64,000 bases of DNA from Viola odorata. Taxonomy: Eukaryota > Streptophyta > Magnoliopsida > Malpighiales > Violaceae. Below are positions 44,025-56,679 of the stretch, piece by piece (the stretch's first letter is position 1; each line of letters opens with the position of its first letter). Under the pieces are notes generated by a model. The model did no database searches. It was not told the origin of the DNA and saw only the letters and a list, made by a program, of their open reading frames with translations. Made by a program: the position numbers and the translations under genes. The stretch spans positions 52,162,377 to 52,226,376 of the forward strand of contig OY829541.1 in the NCBI GenBank assembly GCA_963691705.1, written 5' to 3'.

Positions 44025-44604
44025 TCTCATGTAACCACCTCCAATTAGTCTTGTCACAACTTCATGTGCAGACTTAAAGATTAGTAGCGATAATAAGTAA
44101 GTTGTGTTTGGATAAATTCTCAAAGCATTTAACAAAAAAGAAGAACAGAGAGAAGATCCGAAGGAAAAGGAAAAGTAAAAGTAAAAATACAAAACGATAA
44201 TATCCCGTCCAAATCCTAAAACGGAAAAAATATATATAAAATCCAAAAGGAGAAGTAAAAGAGAAGCAAGTTGGAGCAACTTACGAGAATGATGATCCCA
44301 TCCCATTTCTATGACAGCAACAAAATTCTTACAACAAGCCATTATATGAGCCAAGCGTCATTCCTTCCCTCTCTCCACAGTAGACAGACAAACGTGCTCC
44401 GCTCATTCATATAGGCTATAGCAAACAGCCCACCATAACCATTTCTTTCTTCTCTTGCCAGATCAAAGTAAACGACGACAAGGACAAGGGCCACCTCCTT
44501 AAACATTAAACCCACATCTCTAAACTCCACAAAGCCTCCTCCTCCTTCTTCAAACACAGATATGTTCTCGTTTACCACCTAACTAACTTACCTGACATGC
44601 ACCA
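43534..44604 (+). other. Spacer between RPN7 and the ABC1 kinase
   Basis: No gene is seen. It contains the RPN7 3' UTR, an (ATT)n microsatellite and the C/T-rich promoter/leader of the kinase. The minus-strand ORFs here are low complexity. Confidence 0.6.
43984..44024. repeat. (ATT)n microsatellite
   Basis: About 13 uninterrupted ATT units, likely polymorphic in length. Confidence 0.95.
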
Positions 44605-47600
44605 ATGCCTTCTTCTCCTCCTTCTCTTGACTTGAATGACATCCAAGAAAAGCTTTCCACTCATTTCAGACCATGGCAACGCTCTTTTCAGTTCTGGGTC
44701 CGCGCTACTGATATTTATATTGGCTACAAGGTCCTTTTCCTCTGTCTATTTCTCTCTATCTGTATTCATGTTTATGCTTGTTTGTTGGTGAATAAATGTG
44801 GACTTCTTTTGTTGGGTTGTGTTGTAGGTGTTCCAATTGAGGGTGGGGTTTGTGAAGGATGTGCAGAAGCAGGAGGCATTGTGGGAAAAGCAGCATGAAC
44901 TTGCTGCTGATAAGATTTATGCCATGTGTACCGATCTCGGCGGCTTCTTTCTTAAGGTGATACTCTATTGGATTTTGGATTCTCTGAAGTTTGTAGAATC
45001 TGCATTGGAAAGAAAAGATACAATTTAGATGGGTTTTGCTTTCTTTATCTATTTTCTGATCTCTAAGTTGTACTATTAAGCAAGTGTGTTCAAATTGGTA
45101 GCTTTCCAGCCTAAATTGATAGTTTGATGGCAATGATATCTGCTATTACACGTGTCTGATTATGAAAAACCATTTCTTTTATGTGTTTTTATATGTAATT
45201 TGCACTGAAACTGTTCTCTGGGATTGAATTAGGTAGCCCAAATTATTGGGAAGCCTGACTTGGCCCCAGCTGCATGGGTGAAAAGGCTTGTTACCCTGTG
45301 TGATAGATCCCCAGCAACACCGTTTCATGCTGTTAAAGTTGTACTGGAGGAGGAATTGGGTCATAGCGTTGGGGAAATCTTTGACAGATTTGATGTGGAA
45401 CCGCTTGGCTCTGCTTCAATTGCACAGGTGATGCATTTCTTGTAAAATATTTGCCTGGCTTGAAAGTGTGAATTCAGTAGTGTACCGGTTGGTTGTGCTA
45501 TTTGTTGCCCTGAAACCGGCATAAAGTTTAGGAGTATTGTGGTCTCTGGTAGCCAAAGATTGAAAGCACACCTGATTACCTGAACTTCATGACTCTCTGA
45601 TGAAGCTTTGTCTCGATGCCCTTTGAACTGTGGCACAGGAACTTTACCAGTGTCTAACCATGCATTGCCAAAGGCACATCGGAAACATTTAGAACAGAGT
45701 TATGTGATTCACTGCCAATCAAACTAATGTGGGATTGATTCCTGGGGGAAAAGGCTTGTCTTTTGAACATGCAATATATGTTTATGTTTGAAAGGATTCC
45801 ATTCTTGTGTCTACCTAATATACATTCCTTACTAAATCAGGTTCATCGAGCAAGATTGAAAGGTGATAAGAGTGATGTTGTTGTCAAGGTATGAATTCTT
45901 GGATGTGATATTTTCAGCATCATTTGTAAGGTCTGCTTGATTTTAATGGTCTAGTGTATTACAGGTGCAGCATCCTGGAGTTCAGGATTTGATGATGACA
46001 GACATCCGTAACTTACAAGCATTTGCTTTATACATGCAGAAGACAGATATCAAATTTGATCTGTACTCTGTGACCAAAGAAATGGAGAAACAGGTGCATA
46101 ATTATGTTCCTTTTAGGCTACATCATCATTTCCCCCCTTAGGATTTGCACTTTGTTTTAATCGGCTAGAACAGGCTACTCTGATTATAGTGTTGAATTAC
46201 CAACTGTAGGAGCATACTCCTGTGAAACATAATTGAACTGCAAGTGAAGTGCCTAAGCAACTATTTGAAATTATCTGTTATTAATCAATATGGAACATTC
46301 TATGGAGAACTAGTATTGAACTATCTTGTACTTTAAGATGCCATGTTTCTGGCATCTTATCTATGGGTCCCTTGGATCATTGAACTCTGCTGTTCTAAAT
46401 GACAAACTTTCATCCACGTACTGCAAGACTCAAGGCCATCAACACTTGATAATTTCGAATATGGCTGGGGACATTTGGGTTTACTTTTCTTTCTTTTGAA
46501 ATAGATGCTTCCTTTGCTGTGTGGAACCTAATAATTTAAACTTTAGGGTTATCCTTTAATCTGATGGATGAAGGTTATGTCATCTTTAAGAATTTTAATG
46601 CGTAGTGCTGTTTTGACCAGGAACTAAACACTAAAAAAAGTTTGCGTATTAAGTAACTTTGTCATGGTTCTATATCTAATGAAACATTTATGAATAATAA
46701 TTTTTTCATTTATGCTATTTAAGATTGGATATGAATTTGACTTCAAGAGAGAGGCCAAGGCAATGGAAACAATCCGGCGGTTTCTGTATGAGACTAACAG
46801 AACAAGTCCTGTTTTGGTACCGCGAGTGATTAGAGATATGGTCACCAGGTATGCCATCTGCAGACACTTCTGTCTTGTCATAAAACCCGTTAACATTAGC
46901 TATGATGGGGTATCTTTCATGTATCTATGGTTCTTTATTGGTGGGAACTGCTCAATACCTGTAACTGTGGAGCTCAGTTTATCAAAATTACAAGGCATGA
47001 ATTTTGAATATGCTGCTGATCAAATTTGCAGTTACTGACAAGAAACTAGTGATTTTACTGTGTACTAAGTGGCTGAAACCTAATAAAATGCGCAAGTCTC
47101 AATTCACATTGTTATGTTGCTTTGTTTATTGATGGCCTTTCAGTGATAAGTTTCTTCTGTGTGTGTAGGAGGGTCTTAGTAATGGAATACATCGATGGAA
47201 CTCCAATCCTTAATCTCAGTGATGAAATAGCCAAAAGAGGAATTAATCCTGACAGTAAGCTCGCAGTGGCAGCAAAGCAGTAAGCCTGTTGATTAACCTT
47301 GAGAATGTGGAATCCTTTTAGCTCATGTCTTTTGTCCTGGACTCTCTTTTTGAAGGACTTAGCTACAGGATTTGAAACTTATCCTTTTTCTGAAATTGTT
47401 CTGATTGTACTGATTTTTGTCATCATTATTTCTAACATATCACTATGGTAAAATATTATTTTATAACAATGTTGTGAAGTATGACTCTTCCCCCAGTAAC
47501 TCAGAAGATTATGAACTTTCTGTGAGTGCAGGAACATACTTCAAAGTCTGACACAGGCATATGGGCAAATGATACTGAAGAGTGGTTTCTTCCATGCAGA

Positions 47601-49095
47601 TCCACATCCAGGAAATATCCTGATCTGTAAAGGTTCAAAGGCAAGCAGTCCATCAGAATTTGCTTCTTCATTCTTGATTTGTTGTCTGCTCATTTTATGC
47701 TCGATCTTGATTAAACCGGAATGATTACTTAACATTCTTTCTGTGGTTACTCTTTATCTTACACATGAAACATTTTAAATAAAGAGTAAAGACTTGTATT
47801 TTAGTTGAGCTTTCCGTGTTTAAGATGCAAATTGAAACATATTTCACGTCGTCTTATTCGCCTTTTTTCAGGTTGCGTTGCTAGACTATGGGCAAGTGAA
47901 GGATCTCCCTGATGCATTGCGGCTTGGATATGCTAGTATAGTACTTGCTATTGCTGATGGTGATATTGTTAGAGCATTAGAAGGCTTCAGGTAATTTCTG
48001 TGCTTAATTATTTCTCTCTTATTAAGTGAATGGTCAGTTAGGCCTGAACAAGAAGAGAAACTACGGCCATAGTTCCTGCACTAAAACAGGCATCTTTGTG
48101 CATGCATTACTAATAAGATTCTAATAAAGGATAATTAAAGGGATTCTGCTTGAATAGTTGAATGCCAAGAAAATTCGAAGTTAAAATTTTTGTTAGATAA
48201 ATACTGTATATTAACCACGATTGAGTGTATTTGGGTTCAGACGCACTTAAATTCTGATTATATGGGATCTAGGATATGAAAAAGTGCTGCATCATTCCAT
48301 TTCATGTGTTATTTATTCCCTTAACTTAGATAAATTCTTGGTCTGTACGCATTCATGATGTTGTGAATCATGTTTAGGGAGCTCGGCATAGAGACCTTCA
48401 GCACTTGTGATGCTGAAAATAAGGAATTGTTTAAGTTGGCAGAAACGTTGTTTGATACGAAACTACCACCTGGAGTAGTGATGTTGCAACCTTTCTCAGA
48501 GGATTCTACAATTAAAAAGATTGCTGTTGAGGTAACCAGTGGTCAACTCAATAAATTTATCTACCAATGGAGTTTGTGGTACATCTTGTTTGACTGTAGA
48601 TAACAGTGATATGTCGGTTCATAGTTCTGAGAACTGGTGTCTGTTCACGACTAGGTTTTTTGGGTCTGATACCTGTTCCTGGAAATTTATTTATTTACTG
48701 AAAAGTGGAGATATCTGCATGTCAGGCATTATTTGCCCCTCATAAGCCTCTCTCTGTTTTGGCTTTGCTAGGCTTTTCCAGAGGAACTATTTTCTATCCT
48801 TCGCACAGTGCATCTTTTGAGAGGTCTAAGTGTCGGTCTTGGGCTCAACTTCTCATGCGCCGAACAATGGAGACCTTTAGCAGAAGAAGCATTATTTCGT
48901 GCTGGCAGATTAAAAGGTAACTCTATTGAGCCAAAACATAATTCATTCAGAGCATTTGAACTTAGCAAGGCATAGCTTTATGCATTGCATCTTAACTGTG
49001 TACCAATGCTGTCTTATTTCTTCAATGCTATTATTCCAGAGTCAGATCTCAAGTCTCGAGGTAGGAAGCGGCGTCTCTTCAGAAGATCACCATAG
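44605..49095 (+). CDS. ABC1/UbiB-family atypical kinase (aarF-domain)
   Basis: Twelve exons: 44605-44730, 44828-44956, 45233-45427, 45841-45888, 45965-46093, 46724-46848, 47169-47279, 47532-47640, 47872-47990, 48378-48531, 48772-48916 and 49040-49095. They join to 481 aa. Family motifs: a KxGQ-like KVAQ (~86, Ala for Gly), the Ala-rich nucleotide loop GSASIAQVHRARL (~142), VVVKVQHPGV, catalytic FHADPHPGN (~310) and metal-binding LLDYGQ (~327). ABC1K proteins are atypical kinases/ATPases of mitochondria or plastids linked to quinone metabolism. This one resembles the Arabidopsis ATH9-type group (from memory). No obvious transit peptide is visible at the N-terminus. The intron after exon 8 has a GC donor (AAG|GCAAGC). 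The basic tail RGRKRRLFRRSP comes from the last exon. Confidence 0.93.
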
Positions 49096-50550
49096 CGGAA
49101 ATGATGTACCTCATGAGGAATTTAAATCGTGTAGATATGAAAACTATCAATTACGCATACTATTAGGTTGCCGATTCTTTGATCATTTTTTCTATTCGTC
49201 GATCAATCAAAATATAAGCAGATACTCTCTTTTGCTTTCGTCCATTAGAAATCCTCAGAAATGCTTGTCAGGCGCAGAGCCACCATTGCCTTCAAGCTGT
49301 AGTAATCCCTCAAAAAGGTCTCATTTGCAATTTTGCTTTCTTCTCTGGATAGGAGTTGGAAAATGCCACAACAAAAAATTGTAAGAAACGTAAAACGACC
49401 AGTCGGTTTCCAAATCAATGATATACTAAATTCATGCAAAACCAAACCTGTTTTGATTGATCAAGTAATAACACTTAACTTTTTGTTATTTAAACGCACA
49501 TCTTGTTATATTAGTTATTACTTTAAGAAGTTAATTACTCTTGCATTATTCTTTTTATATACATATTTTTTTTTTGCAAATAAATTTAAATCATGCTCCT
49601 TCAAATTAGTTGTAAAAATCTTAATATGAAAAAGTTTAAAATTTATTTTGGCATTATTTGATGAACAAATCCACCCACATTTACCTCACCGTAAGAAATA
49701 TTCCTTCCGGTCCGAAATAAACGTCGTTTACTATTTGAGCACGCATCTCAAGGAGACTGAATGACTCACTATTTGAGACAATTTTGTCCCTAATTTTTTC
49801 TCGGAAGTACGTTAAAGATTAACGTACGTTCGAGAAAAAAATACGGAATTTTTTGAGGTCAAATAGTGAGTCATCCGACCTCGTTAAGATGCATGCCCAA
49901 ATAGTAAACGACGTTTATTTTGGACCGGAGGGAGTAATTGATTGAGCTTATAATTTAGTAATATTTCTTGCAAGCTCGTAAATAAATAAATAATAAAACA
50001 CCGAAACAATTGATACGGAGCAGTGGACCCCTGCTCATTGATTTTTGTTTATTTTTCAATCCCTTACCATTGACAAAAAATCAGAGGTAAAATAGCATGG
50101 GTTGTGGATTTGAGAGATTTGCCCACTTTTTTAATCTATGTTTACGTTCGAATCTGAAGAATGAAAAAAATTATATTGAAGAGTCATTATTTTTAAGACC
50201 CCATCATGTTTGAATAAAATTAGTTTTTTATGGAATGAACAAAGAGATTACCGGGAAGAAAGAAAGAAAAAAGTAAAACGTTCAGTTAAATTTATTTTGG
50301 TTGGGCTTAACTAGGCCCAGCCTAGATGAAGCCCAAATCAGACCTCCATAATTTACAACACTGTAGTAGTAGTGTGCAGAGTACGATTCCCACTCTGTTC
50401 AGTGAAATCGTGGCGCCAAAACTCCAAAAGCGCACCCGCTCCATTTATCTTCCTCCTCCTCCTCAAAAAGTCAGATTCACTTCTGGTCTGTGCATCTCAG
50501 TCACAGAAAAAAGTGCGAGAGAGCAAAATCAGTAGAGAGAAAGATCGGAG
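49096..50550 (+). other. Spacer between the ABC1 kinase and the unknown gene
   Basis: AT-rich, with a mariner-type MITE at 49701-49934 and otherwise no gene. The last ~200 bp (C/T-rich, with CTCCTCCTCCTC) look like the promoter and leader of the gene at 50551. Confidence 0.6.
49701..49934. mobile_element. Mariner-type MITE (234 bp)
   Basis: It begins TTCCTTCCGGTCCGAAATAA and ends with the inverted form TTATTTTGGACCGGAGGGAG, flanked by TA (49699-49700 and 49935-49936). Inverted similarity continues inward (AACGTCGTTTACTATTTG and its complement). No coding capacity. Confidence 0.88.
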
Positions 50551-51653
50551 ATGTTTGGGAGGGTGAGAGCATCGTCGTCTTCGCTAGATAGCTTGGACAG
50601 ACCTCACTCCAAGATTCTCAAAGACGATTCTCTCTCAATTTACGGTATGCTGCACCTGCATCCTCCTTCAATTTCTTGTTCCTGCTAAGATTTTGTGTAA
50701 TAATGATGCGCAGCAGTGGTAATTTGGTTTCGATTCAAAGAAATGGATTTGATTGTTTGTTAATTGTTGCCCAGAAGCAGTAAATTTCTTTTCTTTTGGT
50801 TTTATGAATTTTTCTAGGGTTGGTGGAATTATGTAATAGATAAATGGTAAAGCTTGTGAGATTTTCTGTTGTTGGAGGTAGTAACTAAAGTGGGTTATGC
50901 ATTGACAATCTTGATTAGGTTTAAATTAGGGTTTTTATGGTTGCCTGTTGATGCCCAGTTGTAGAAATCCTGTTCCATTAAGAATTTGTCGTTTTTGGGA
51001 TGAGCTTTCACTTTGTCGTATCAGAACACTTATTTTCATGCTTGGGAAGGTATTTTCATTAAAAAATACTGTTTCTTGTACACTGGTTGTTCATAAAGTT
51101 TGGCATCATTTTTAGAATTCCCGGTTGGCAAATAGTAAGGTTAACCTAATTCCTTTTCTTGGCTGCAGAGGCTACATTGATGAAGATGAAACTAGGTTCG
51201 CAACGTGATCTGAGTGCGCCCTGTGAGGAGGAGGTAGTAGACATGGAAAGCGATTGCAGTACTGCAAGTATCTCAGGAAGTTGTGCTCAGACAATGGCCT
51301 TGGATCCTAATTCTACCTCTACCGATGTCTTGCAAAGTTCCCACCATCTTATACCCTCACCCAATGAGCAGGACTCGATGATGATGGATACGGACTCTTC
51401 TTTGGAAACTGCTTGCCCATCTATGCAGGATCTGAATCGGCTTTGCAGCAGGAATGCGTCTGTTCTTGACCTCTTCTCCAAATATAACAATTCTCGGCAG
51501 CAATCAGCTTCGTCAGATGCAGAGTCGACGGCCATAAACAGTAGCTCAAATGGTGATTTCCCAAGTTCTACCAACTGTCACTCTTCAGTCAGCACAAAAG
51601 GGAAATCTGAATTTGAATGCCTTGGTTCCTCCTCATCTATCTGTCAGATGTAA
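50551..51653 (+). CDS. Small plant protein of unknown function (192 aa)
   Basis: Two exons, 50551-50644 and 51169-51653 (GT-AG), join to 192 aa. The N-terminus MFGRVRASSSSLDSLDRP and the KILKDDSLSIYEATLMKMK segment look conserved-protein-like. The rest is Ser/Asp/Met-rich and probably disordered (ESDCSTASISGSCAQT, SMMMDTDSSLE), with one Leu-rich helix (CPSMQDLNRLCSRNASVLDL). No signal, membrane or catalytic motif is present, and I do not recognise a named family. The gene has a C/T-rich leader and converges with NDPK2. The stop TAA 51651 is followed by a GTAAGG string, so a further 3' exon cannot be excluded. Confidence 0.75.
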
Positions 51654-52058
51654 TGTAAGGTTTTACACGAATTTTTTCCATTTTTCATTTATTTTTACCT
51701 TTCATCATATAGAATCCCTCAGTGGGTGTAACAAATGTGTAGTGATCTTGTGTATTTTATCCAAATAAGAAAAATGTATAATGGAAGATCTTGTCAACTT
51801 CCAAACTTGGCAGAAATCTCAGCCATTGCTTTCATTTACTATTTCCTTCCATTATCTCATTAGTTTGTGCAAAGATAACGAAGAAAAGAAAATACAAGAG
51901 CTTCATTTGCTATTCGTCAGAACAAGTTCAACACCAAATTTCCATCATGGACAACGAATTTTCAAATAGTGAAAATACAAAGCTAAGATTTAAGAAACAG
52001 CTGCTCAAGAGAATACTCCTCAAAACTGCATGCCTCAACAATTAGCCTCGTTTTATCA
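51654..52058. other. Convergent 3' regions
   Basis: About 400 bp between the stops of the unknown gene (+) and NDPK2 (-). It probably holds both 3' UTRs. ORFs here are short and AT-rich. Confidence 0.6.
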
Positions 52059-54247
52059 TTATTCTCTTAGCCAGGATGCTTGAGATGGTGTCCACTCGCA
52101 TAGTTCACCTTCTTTAAACCAGAGGGCTATGCCAAAAGAAAATGGTTAGATTGTTAGTAAAAGGAAATAGATGTCAAAGGCTGAATAATGCTAGCATGTC
52201 TACATATAGAAGCCGTATCTATTGTATCAAGATAGCAGAATAGATTTGCCTGCAATACGCGCTTGCTGCATGAATTGTGAACAGCAGTTCTTTCTTTCTA
52301 ATGTTAGATTACTGTTCATGGTTGTCAGTCTTATATTGTCTTGGCACAAGACTTCCTACCTATTGTTGTCGATGTTATATTAAAAATCAACTGACTTAAC
52401 GGGAACTCAATTTCATCTCATATTGAGTGCATTTTAATGGGCAAACTCAGACCAGATTGCCTAAGTCTCATAACTGTTCAGAAGATGATTATTCTATTCA
52501 GTATTTAGATCATCAGACTTGGAGCACAAAAGGTCTCACCTATTTCGCGTTTCCCATTCTCAGGGCTATCACTTCCATGGACTACATTCCTGGAGAAATT
52601 TTGATCATAAAAGAAAACCAAATAGATAAGTAAAAGGAAGAGAGGAAAGAAGGGAAGAAGAAAGAAAGATTGCAAATGAGTGTAGTGAGCAGCCCAGCTT
52701 GAAAGGCCAACCTTCCTGTTTGAACAGCAAGATCGCCTCTTATTGTGCCTGGATCAGCTTGGAGAGGATCTGTAGCTCCTATTAACTTCCGTGCAGAGGC
52801 TACAATACCAACACCTTCCCATGCCTAGGTAAAATAATATCGCGATCAGTTTCTATAAGGAAGTCAACATTAAGAAACTTTCATAAATTTTCTTGTGGAG
52901 TGCACCACATTCAACAAGAGGGAGGAAAATTAAAGAAAATGGGAACCATACCATACACACAACTGGACCTGAAGTGACATAGTCAATCAATTTAGGGAAG
53001 AAAGACTTGGCCTTCAGATCTTTGTAATGCTCCTGCAATTGCAACAAGAACAGAGATATATAACATTAAGGACTCAAATAACCAAATGGACATCAAACAA
53101 ACACAATTTCCGAAGACTGACATGACTTTAATGAATAACATTATTTCCTTGAGATATTCTCTAGACAGAGATTCCAAGTGCAGATTCTCTCTCACAAACA
53201 TAAAATTTGTTGAAGTTTATGTTTCATAAGAGGCTAGCGCTGCATATCTTAGGCATCTAGCATACTCATTGTTTAGTCTTACATGCAAAAGTGACAACTA
53301 CTGATTTGCTTCCAAAGAAGGTGCAATGCTACTCCTAAATATAGAAGTGCCTACTAGGGTTCATCACTCGTAACGAAATGAATACAAGTGTAGTAAATTA
53401 CCAACCTCAGCCAATTCTTTAGGGCATTGAAAGAGCTTCAGGCCTGTCAATTTAAATCCTTTCTTCTCAAACCTTGATATGATTTCTCCAACCTAGAACA
53501 AGTCAGCCCATGCATAATTGTAAGAGAAACATGGAACTCCAACTTCATTTCAAGCATGAGCAATTCTACTATTGCGAAATGCTCAATTCGGCGTAAAAGC
53601 CTTTAACTACGTTAGCAAGATTGCAAATAAGGCATAGCTATTCTATGAAACTTACAAGGCCACGCTGTACACCATCTGGCTTCACCATAATGTAAGTCTG
53701 GTCAACTTGTTCCTGAACACAAAATAGTAAAATCCCAAATTGTCCTCAACATTGCATCAAGAGAACGATAAGGACTGCAAATCGAGTAGTGACACCAAAC
53801 ATTCAACATTCAACTGGGTTACAACTAATTTTTCCAATTATCCCAAAAGTAACATGCTTTCTCTACTCGCAACAAGCCCGAAACAAATATATCAAAGCAA
53901 GCACTCGACTTTCGTTCATAAAACTAAAGTTAGACAAAAACCCATGTCAAACAAATTGCGAGACGAATACAGATTGAGAAATTACATACCATAGAAGCCA
54001 CCAAGTGAGGAAGAAAGATATGGGTTTTGGTGCTGCTACGGGTTTTAGTAACATGAGGACATGGTGGGGAAAATGAGAAATTAAGGTGGGATTGTGAACG
54101 AAATGCTGCTAAGTGGGTAGTGCGTAGGTTAATGTTTTTCTCGGCGAAGGTTAAGGTTCTGCAACTTTTCTCTGCTGCTGTAGTCCTGAAAATGGAAGAT
54201 GAGGAAACACATGGTCTTGCTCCGCTTAACGCACCTACCCTTTCCAT
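52059..54247 (-). CDS. NDPK2: Nucleoside diphosphate kinase 2, chloroplast
   Basis: Seven minus-strand exons: 53990-54247, 53656-53712, 53406-53492, 52952-53032, 52712-52824, 52540-52589 and 52059-52126. They join to 237 aa. The enzyme transfers the gamma-phosphate from ATP to NDPs through a phosphohistidine. The first exon (86 codons, Ser/Thr/Arg-rich, few acidic residues) is a chloroplast transit peptide. The mature part carries [50 protein letters not shown] and the active-site [15 protein letters not shown]. It ends [11 protein letters not shown]...WLRE, as in plant NDPK2, and the length fits. All introns are GT-AG. A long-inverted-repeat foldback starts about 280 bp upstream of the start codon. 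Confidence 0.95.
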
Positions 54248-54524
54248 TTTCTCTGTATTTTTACTTGCGCCTCCCCTGTTTCTTGCTTGATAAAACCCAC
54301 TGTTGCTAAGTTACTGAATTGCCCCTATTACATACTTATTCTCTTGATTCTCTTTTGTCTGTTTCTGCAATTTCGTCTCTATTTGTTTAATAATAATTCT
54401 TGGTATGTATGTTTCCCCAAATTTACAATTTATTTCATGTGTAAAAATAATTGGCTGTTTTATGTCGGATAAATCAAATCAAATCTAAAATCTTATAATC
54501 ACCCATCAAGGGGATTATTTATAA

Positions 54525-55290
54525 AAAAAAAATCATAAAATCGCTCTACTTTTGTACCAAATATTCGAAAAACACAACACATTTGCAATTGAGTTAAATA
54601 AAACTCTACTTTTGTCAATTATAATAGTCCATACCATATTTTTAAAATTATTTTAAAATTTATTTGTCTCTTGAAAAAAAATGACCTCCATTTAACTGAT
54701 GTGAAAATTAATTTATTAAAAAATTGATATGAAATATTTTCATATTTCTCCATACATCCGATAGACGCTGACGTGACATAAAAAAATAAAAAAAAATAAA
54801 AAAAAAGTAAAATCAACACCAACGTATCTAAAAATATAAATCTTGTTAATCTAAATTAAAAGGAACGTAAATTTTGAAATTTCATCAAAAGTAAAAAGAA
54901 ATTGGACACAAGTTAATTAGTTGTCTAGATTTTATTAAACCAAATATCAATCATCTTAGAATTTCCAAATAACATCCAAAAAATTGCTGGAAAATACTAA
55001 TGTAAATTTTAATTTTTTTAATTTTTTTGGGTTATGCCACATGAGCATCTATCCCAGGTAAGGAGAGAAATGAAAAAAATTCCATGTCATTTTTTTTAAT
55101 AAATTAATTTCCACATCAACTAAATCTAAGGTCATTTTTTGAAAGAATCAAATACGCTTTAAGACAATTTTTAAAATAGGGTGTGATCTGTTATAATTGA
55201 CAAATGTGATTTTTTTTTACTCAATTGCAAATATGGGGGGTTTTTCGGACATTTGATGCAAAGGTGGGGTTGATATTATAACTTTTTCCT
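54525..55290. mobile_element. Long-inverted-repeat foldback element (Mutator-like MITE)
   Basis: The left arm (from about 54525, through CACATTTGCAATTGAGTT and GTCAATTATAATAG) matches the reverse complement of the right arm (ATTATAACAG/CAATTGAGTA, ending about 55290) over some 230-250 bp. The spacer is AT-rich and non-coding. I could not fix the target duplication, so family and exact ends are uncertain. Confidence 0.6.
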
Positions 55291-55900
55291 TATTTTTAAT
55301 GTTAAATGCATCCGTATCATTAGTTTTTACTCCATTTTTAAATTATAATATGAGTGGTGCTAGAAATATTAACAATTTTATTAACTTTTATACTAAAAAT
55401 ATACGTGTTATTTTCTTAATACTCCCTCCGGCCCAAAATACTTGACGTTTTGGGCCAAAAACCGTGTCCCGTTTTACTTGTCGTCCTTGATTCTTGTGTC
55501 CACTTACTTTGGTCTTTTACATTTGTGTCCCTCGAACGACAAGTCGTTCGGGTAAAAACGTCGCGTCACACGCGGGCAAAGAGGGAAACGAATGTTTTTG
55601 TGGGGGTCATTCTGGCGGGAGCTGAAAGTTGAAGCCTCGCCCTGGATAATACAAAGTCAGAGCTCCTGACACGCCAAGAGTTTTCCTTCTCTCACCCAAA
55701 ACGATTCAAGAACCATCTCTCCTTCTCAACCAAATCGATTTTCTTCCTGCTACTCCTCTCATCCATTTTTTTCTTTCCAAATCATATATCGTCCATTTTT
55801 TCCCGTTTAAATCCAACCTGGATCGAGTTTTTTGGATCCTAATCGAAAATCCTCCATTTTTCCCTTGCGTAATCGAATCTGGTCAATTTTGTTCCCAACT

Positions 55901-56254
55901 ATGGAGGGTGTAGATTATTGGCAAGATTCCCAGGTGGATAACCTCGATTATTCCTATGATTCCATGGAGGACGCCGCAACCGTCGTGGCGAACGGTGACC
56001 CCAGTGTTATTTCCCCCAATTTGCCTAGGGTTTCTGTGGATGAAGAAGTCGTCTCCCCCAATTTGCATACGGTTTCTGTGGATGAAGAAGCCATCTCCCC
56101 CAATTTGCCTAGGGTTTCTGTGGATGAAGATGTTATTTCCCCCAATTTGCCTATGGCTTCTGTGGATGAAGATGTGATTAGGGATAACCGTTTGATTTTT
56201 GTCAATTGTCTGTTATTGTTCTGCTTGCTTTGGATGATCGATTTAGTTAGATGA
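55901..56254 (+). CDS. Repeat-containing ORF inside the mariner element, unknown
   Basis: ATG 55901 opens 117 codons (MEGVDYWQDSQVDNLDYSYD...) preceded by a C/T-rich leader. Four tandem 39-bp units (about 56009-56170) each encode a 13-residue acidic repeat close to ISPNLPRVSVDEE. The end is a hydrophobic stretch (LIFVNCLLLFCLLWMI) that could instead be an intron start read as protein. It lies opposite the transposase. I do not recognise it; it may be a captured first exon or an accessory ORF. Confidence 0.4.
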   Translation: MEGVDYWQDSQVDNLDYSYDSMEDAATVVANGDPSVISPNLPRVSVDEEVVSPNLHTVSVDEEAISPNLPRVSVDEDVISPNLPMASVDEDVIRDNRLIFVNCLLLFCLLWMIDLVR

Positions 56255-56267
56255 AATGGATATTCTG

Positions 56268-56560
56268 GGTTTGATTTTGTTGGTGGAAATTCCGGATTTA
56301 TGTTGCCGGAATTTCTGATTTTGATTTTGTTGGTGGGAATTCCGGATTTTTGTTGCCGGAATTTCTGATTTTGATTTTATTGGTGGGAATTCCGGATTTA
56401 TGTTGCCGGAATTTCTGATTTTGATTTTGTGGTGAAAATTCGGATTTTATGTAGCCGGATTTTATGACTTTGATTTTGTGGTGGAAATTTCGGATTTATG
56501 TTGCCGGAATTTCTGAAGTTGACCATGTTGTGATTCCGGATTTATGTTGCCGGATTGTTT
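56268..56560 (+). repeat. Minisatellite, ~50-bp units
   Basis: Five to six imperfect copies of a unit with core TTCCGGATTTATGTTGCCGG followed by AATTTCTGATTTTGATTTTG. Non-coding. Confidence 0.85.
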
Positions 56561-56679
56561 GTTTGTTGTGAATATGTGTACATGGTTACCTTTGTTAATG
56601 TTGAAATCCAGGAACGGTTCTGTTTTGCATTGCTGATTGATTGTTATTCCACTTAGTTTTGTTGTCTCTTTATTTAGCT

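Noticed and set aside
43953..44354. 133-codon minus-strand ORF with a poly-Asn run
   Set aside because: The Asn run is the ATT microsatellite, and the rest is promoter DNA of the ABC1 kinase.
48926..49384. 152-codon ORF overlapping the end of the ABC1 kinase gene
   Set aside because: It crosses the last intron and exon in another frame; the spliced gene explains the coding signal.
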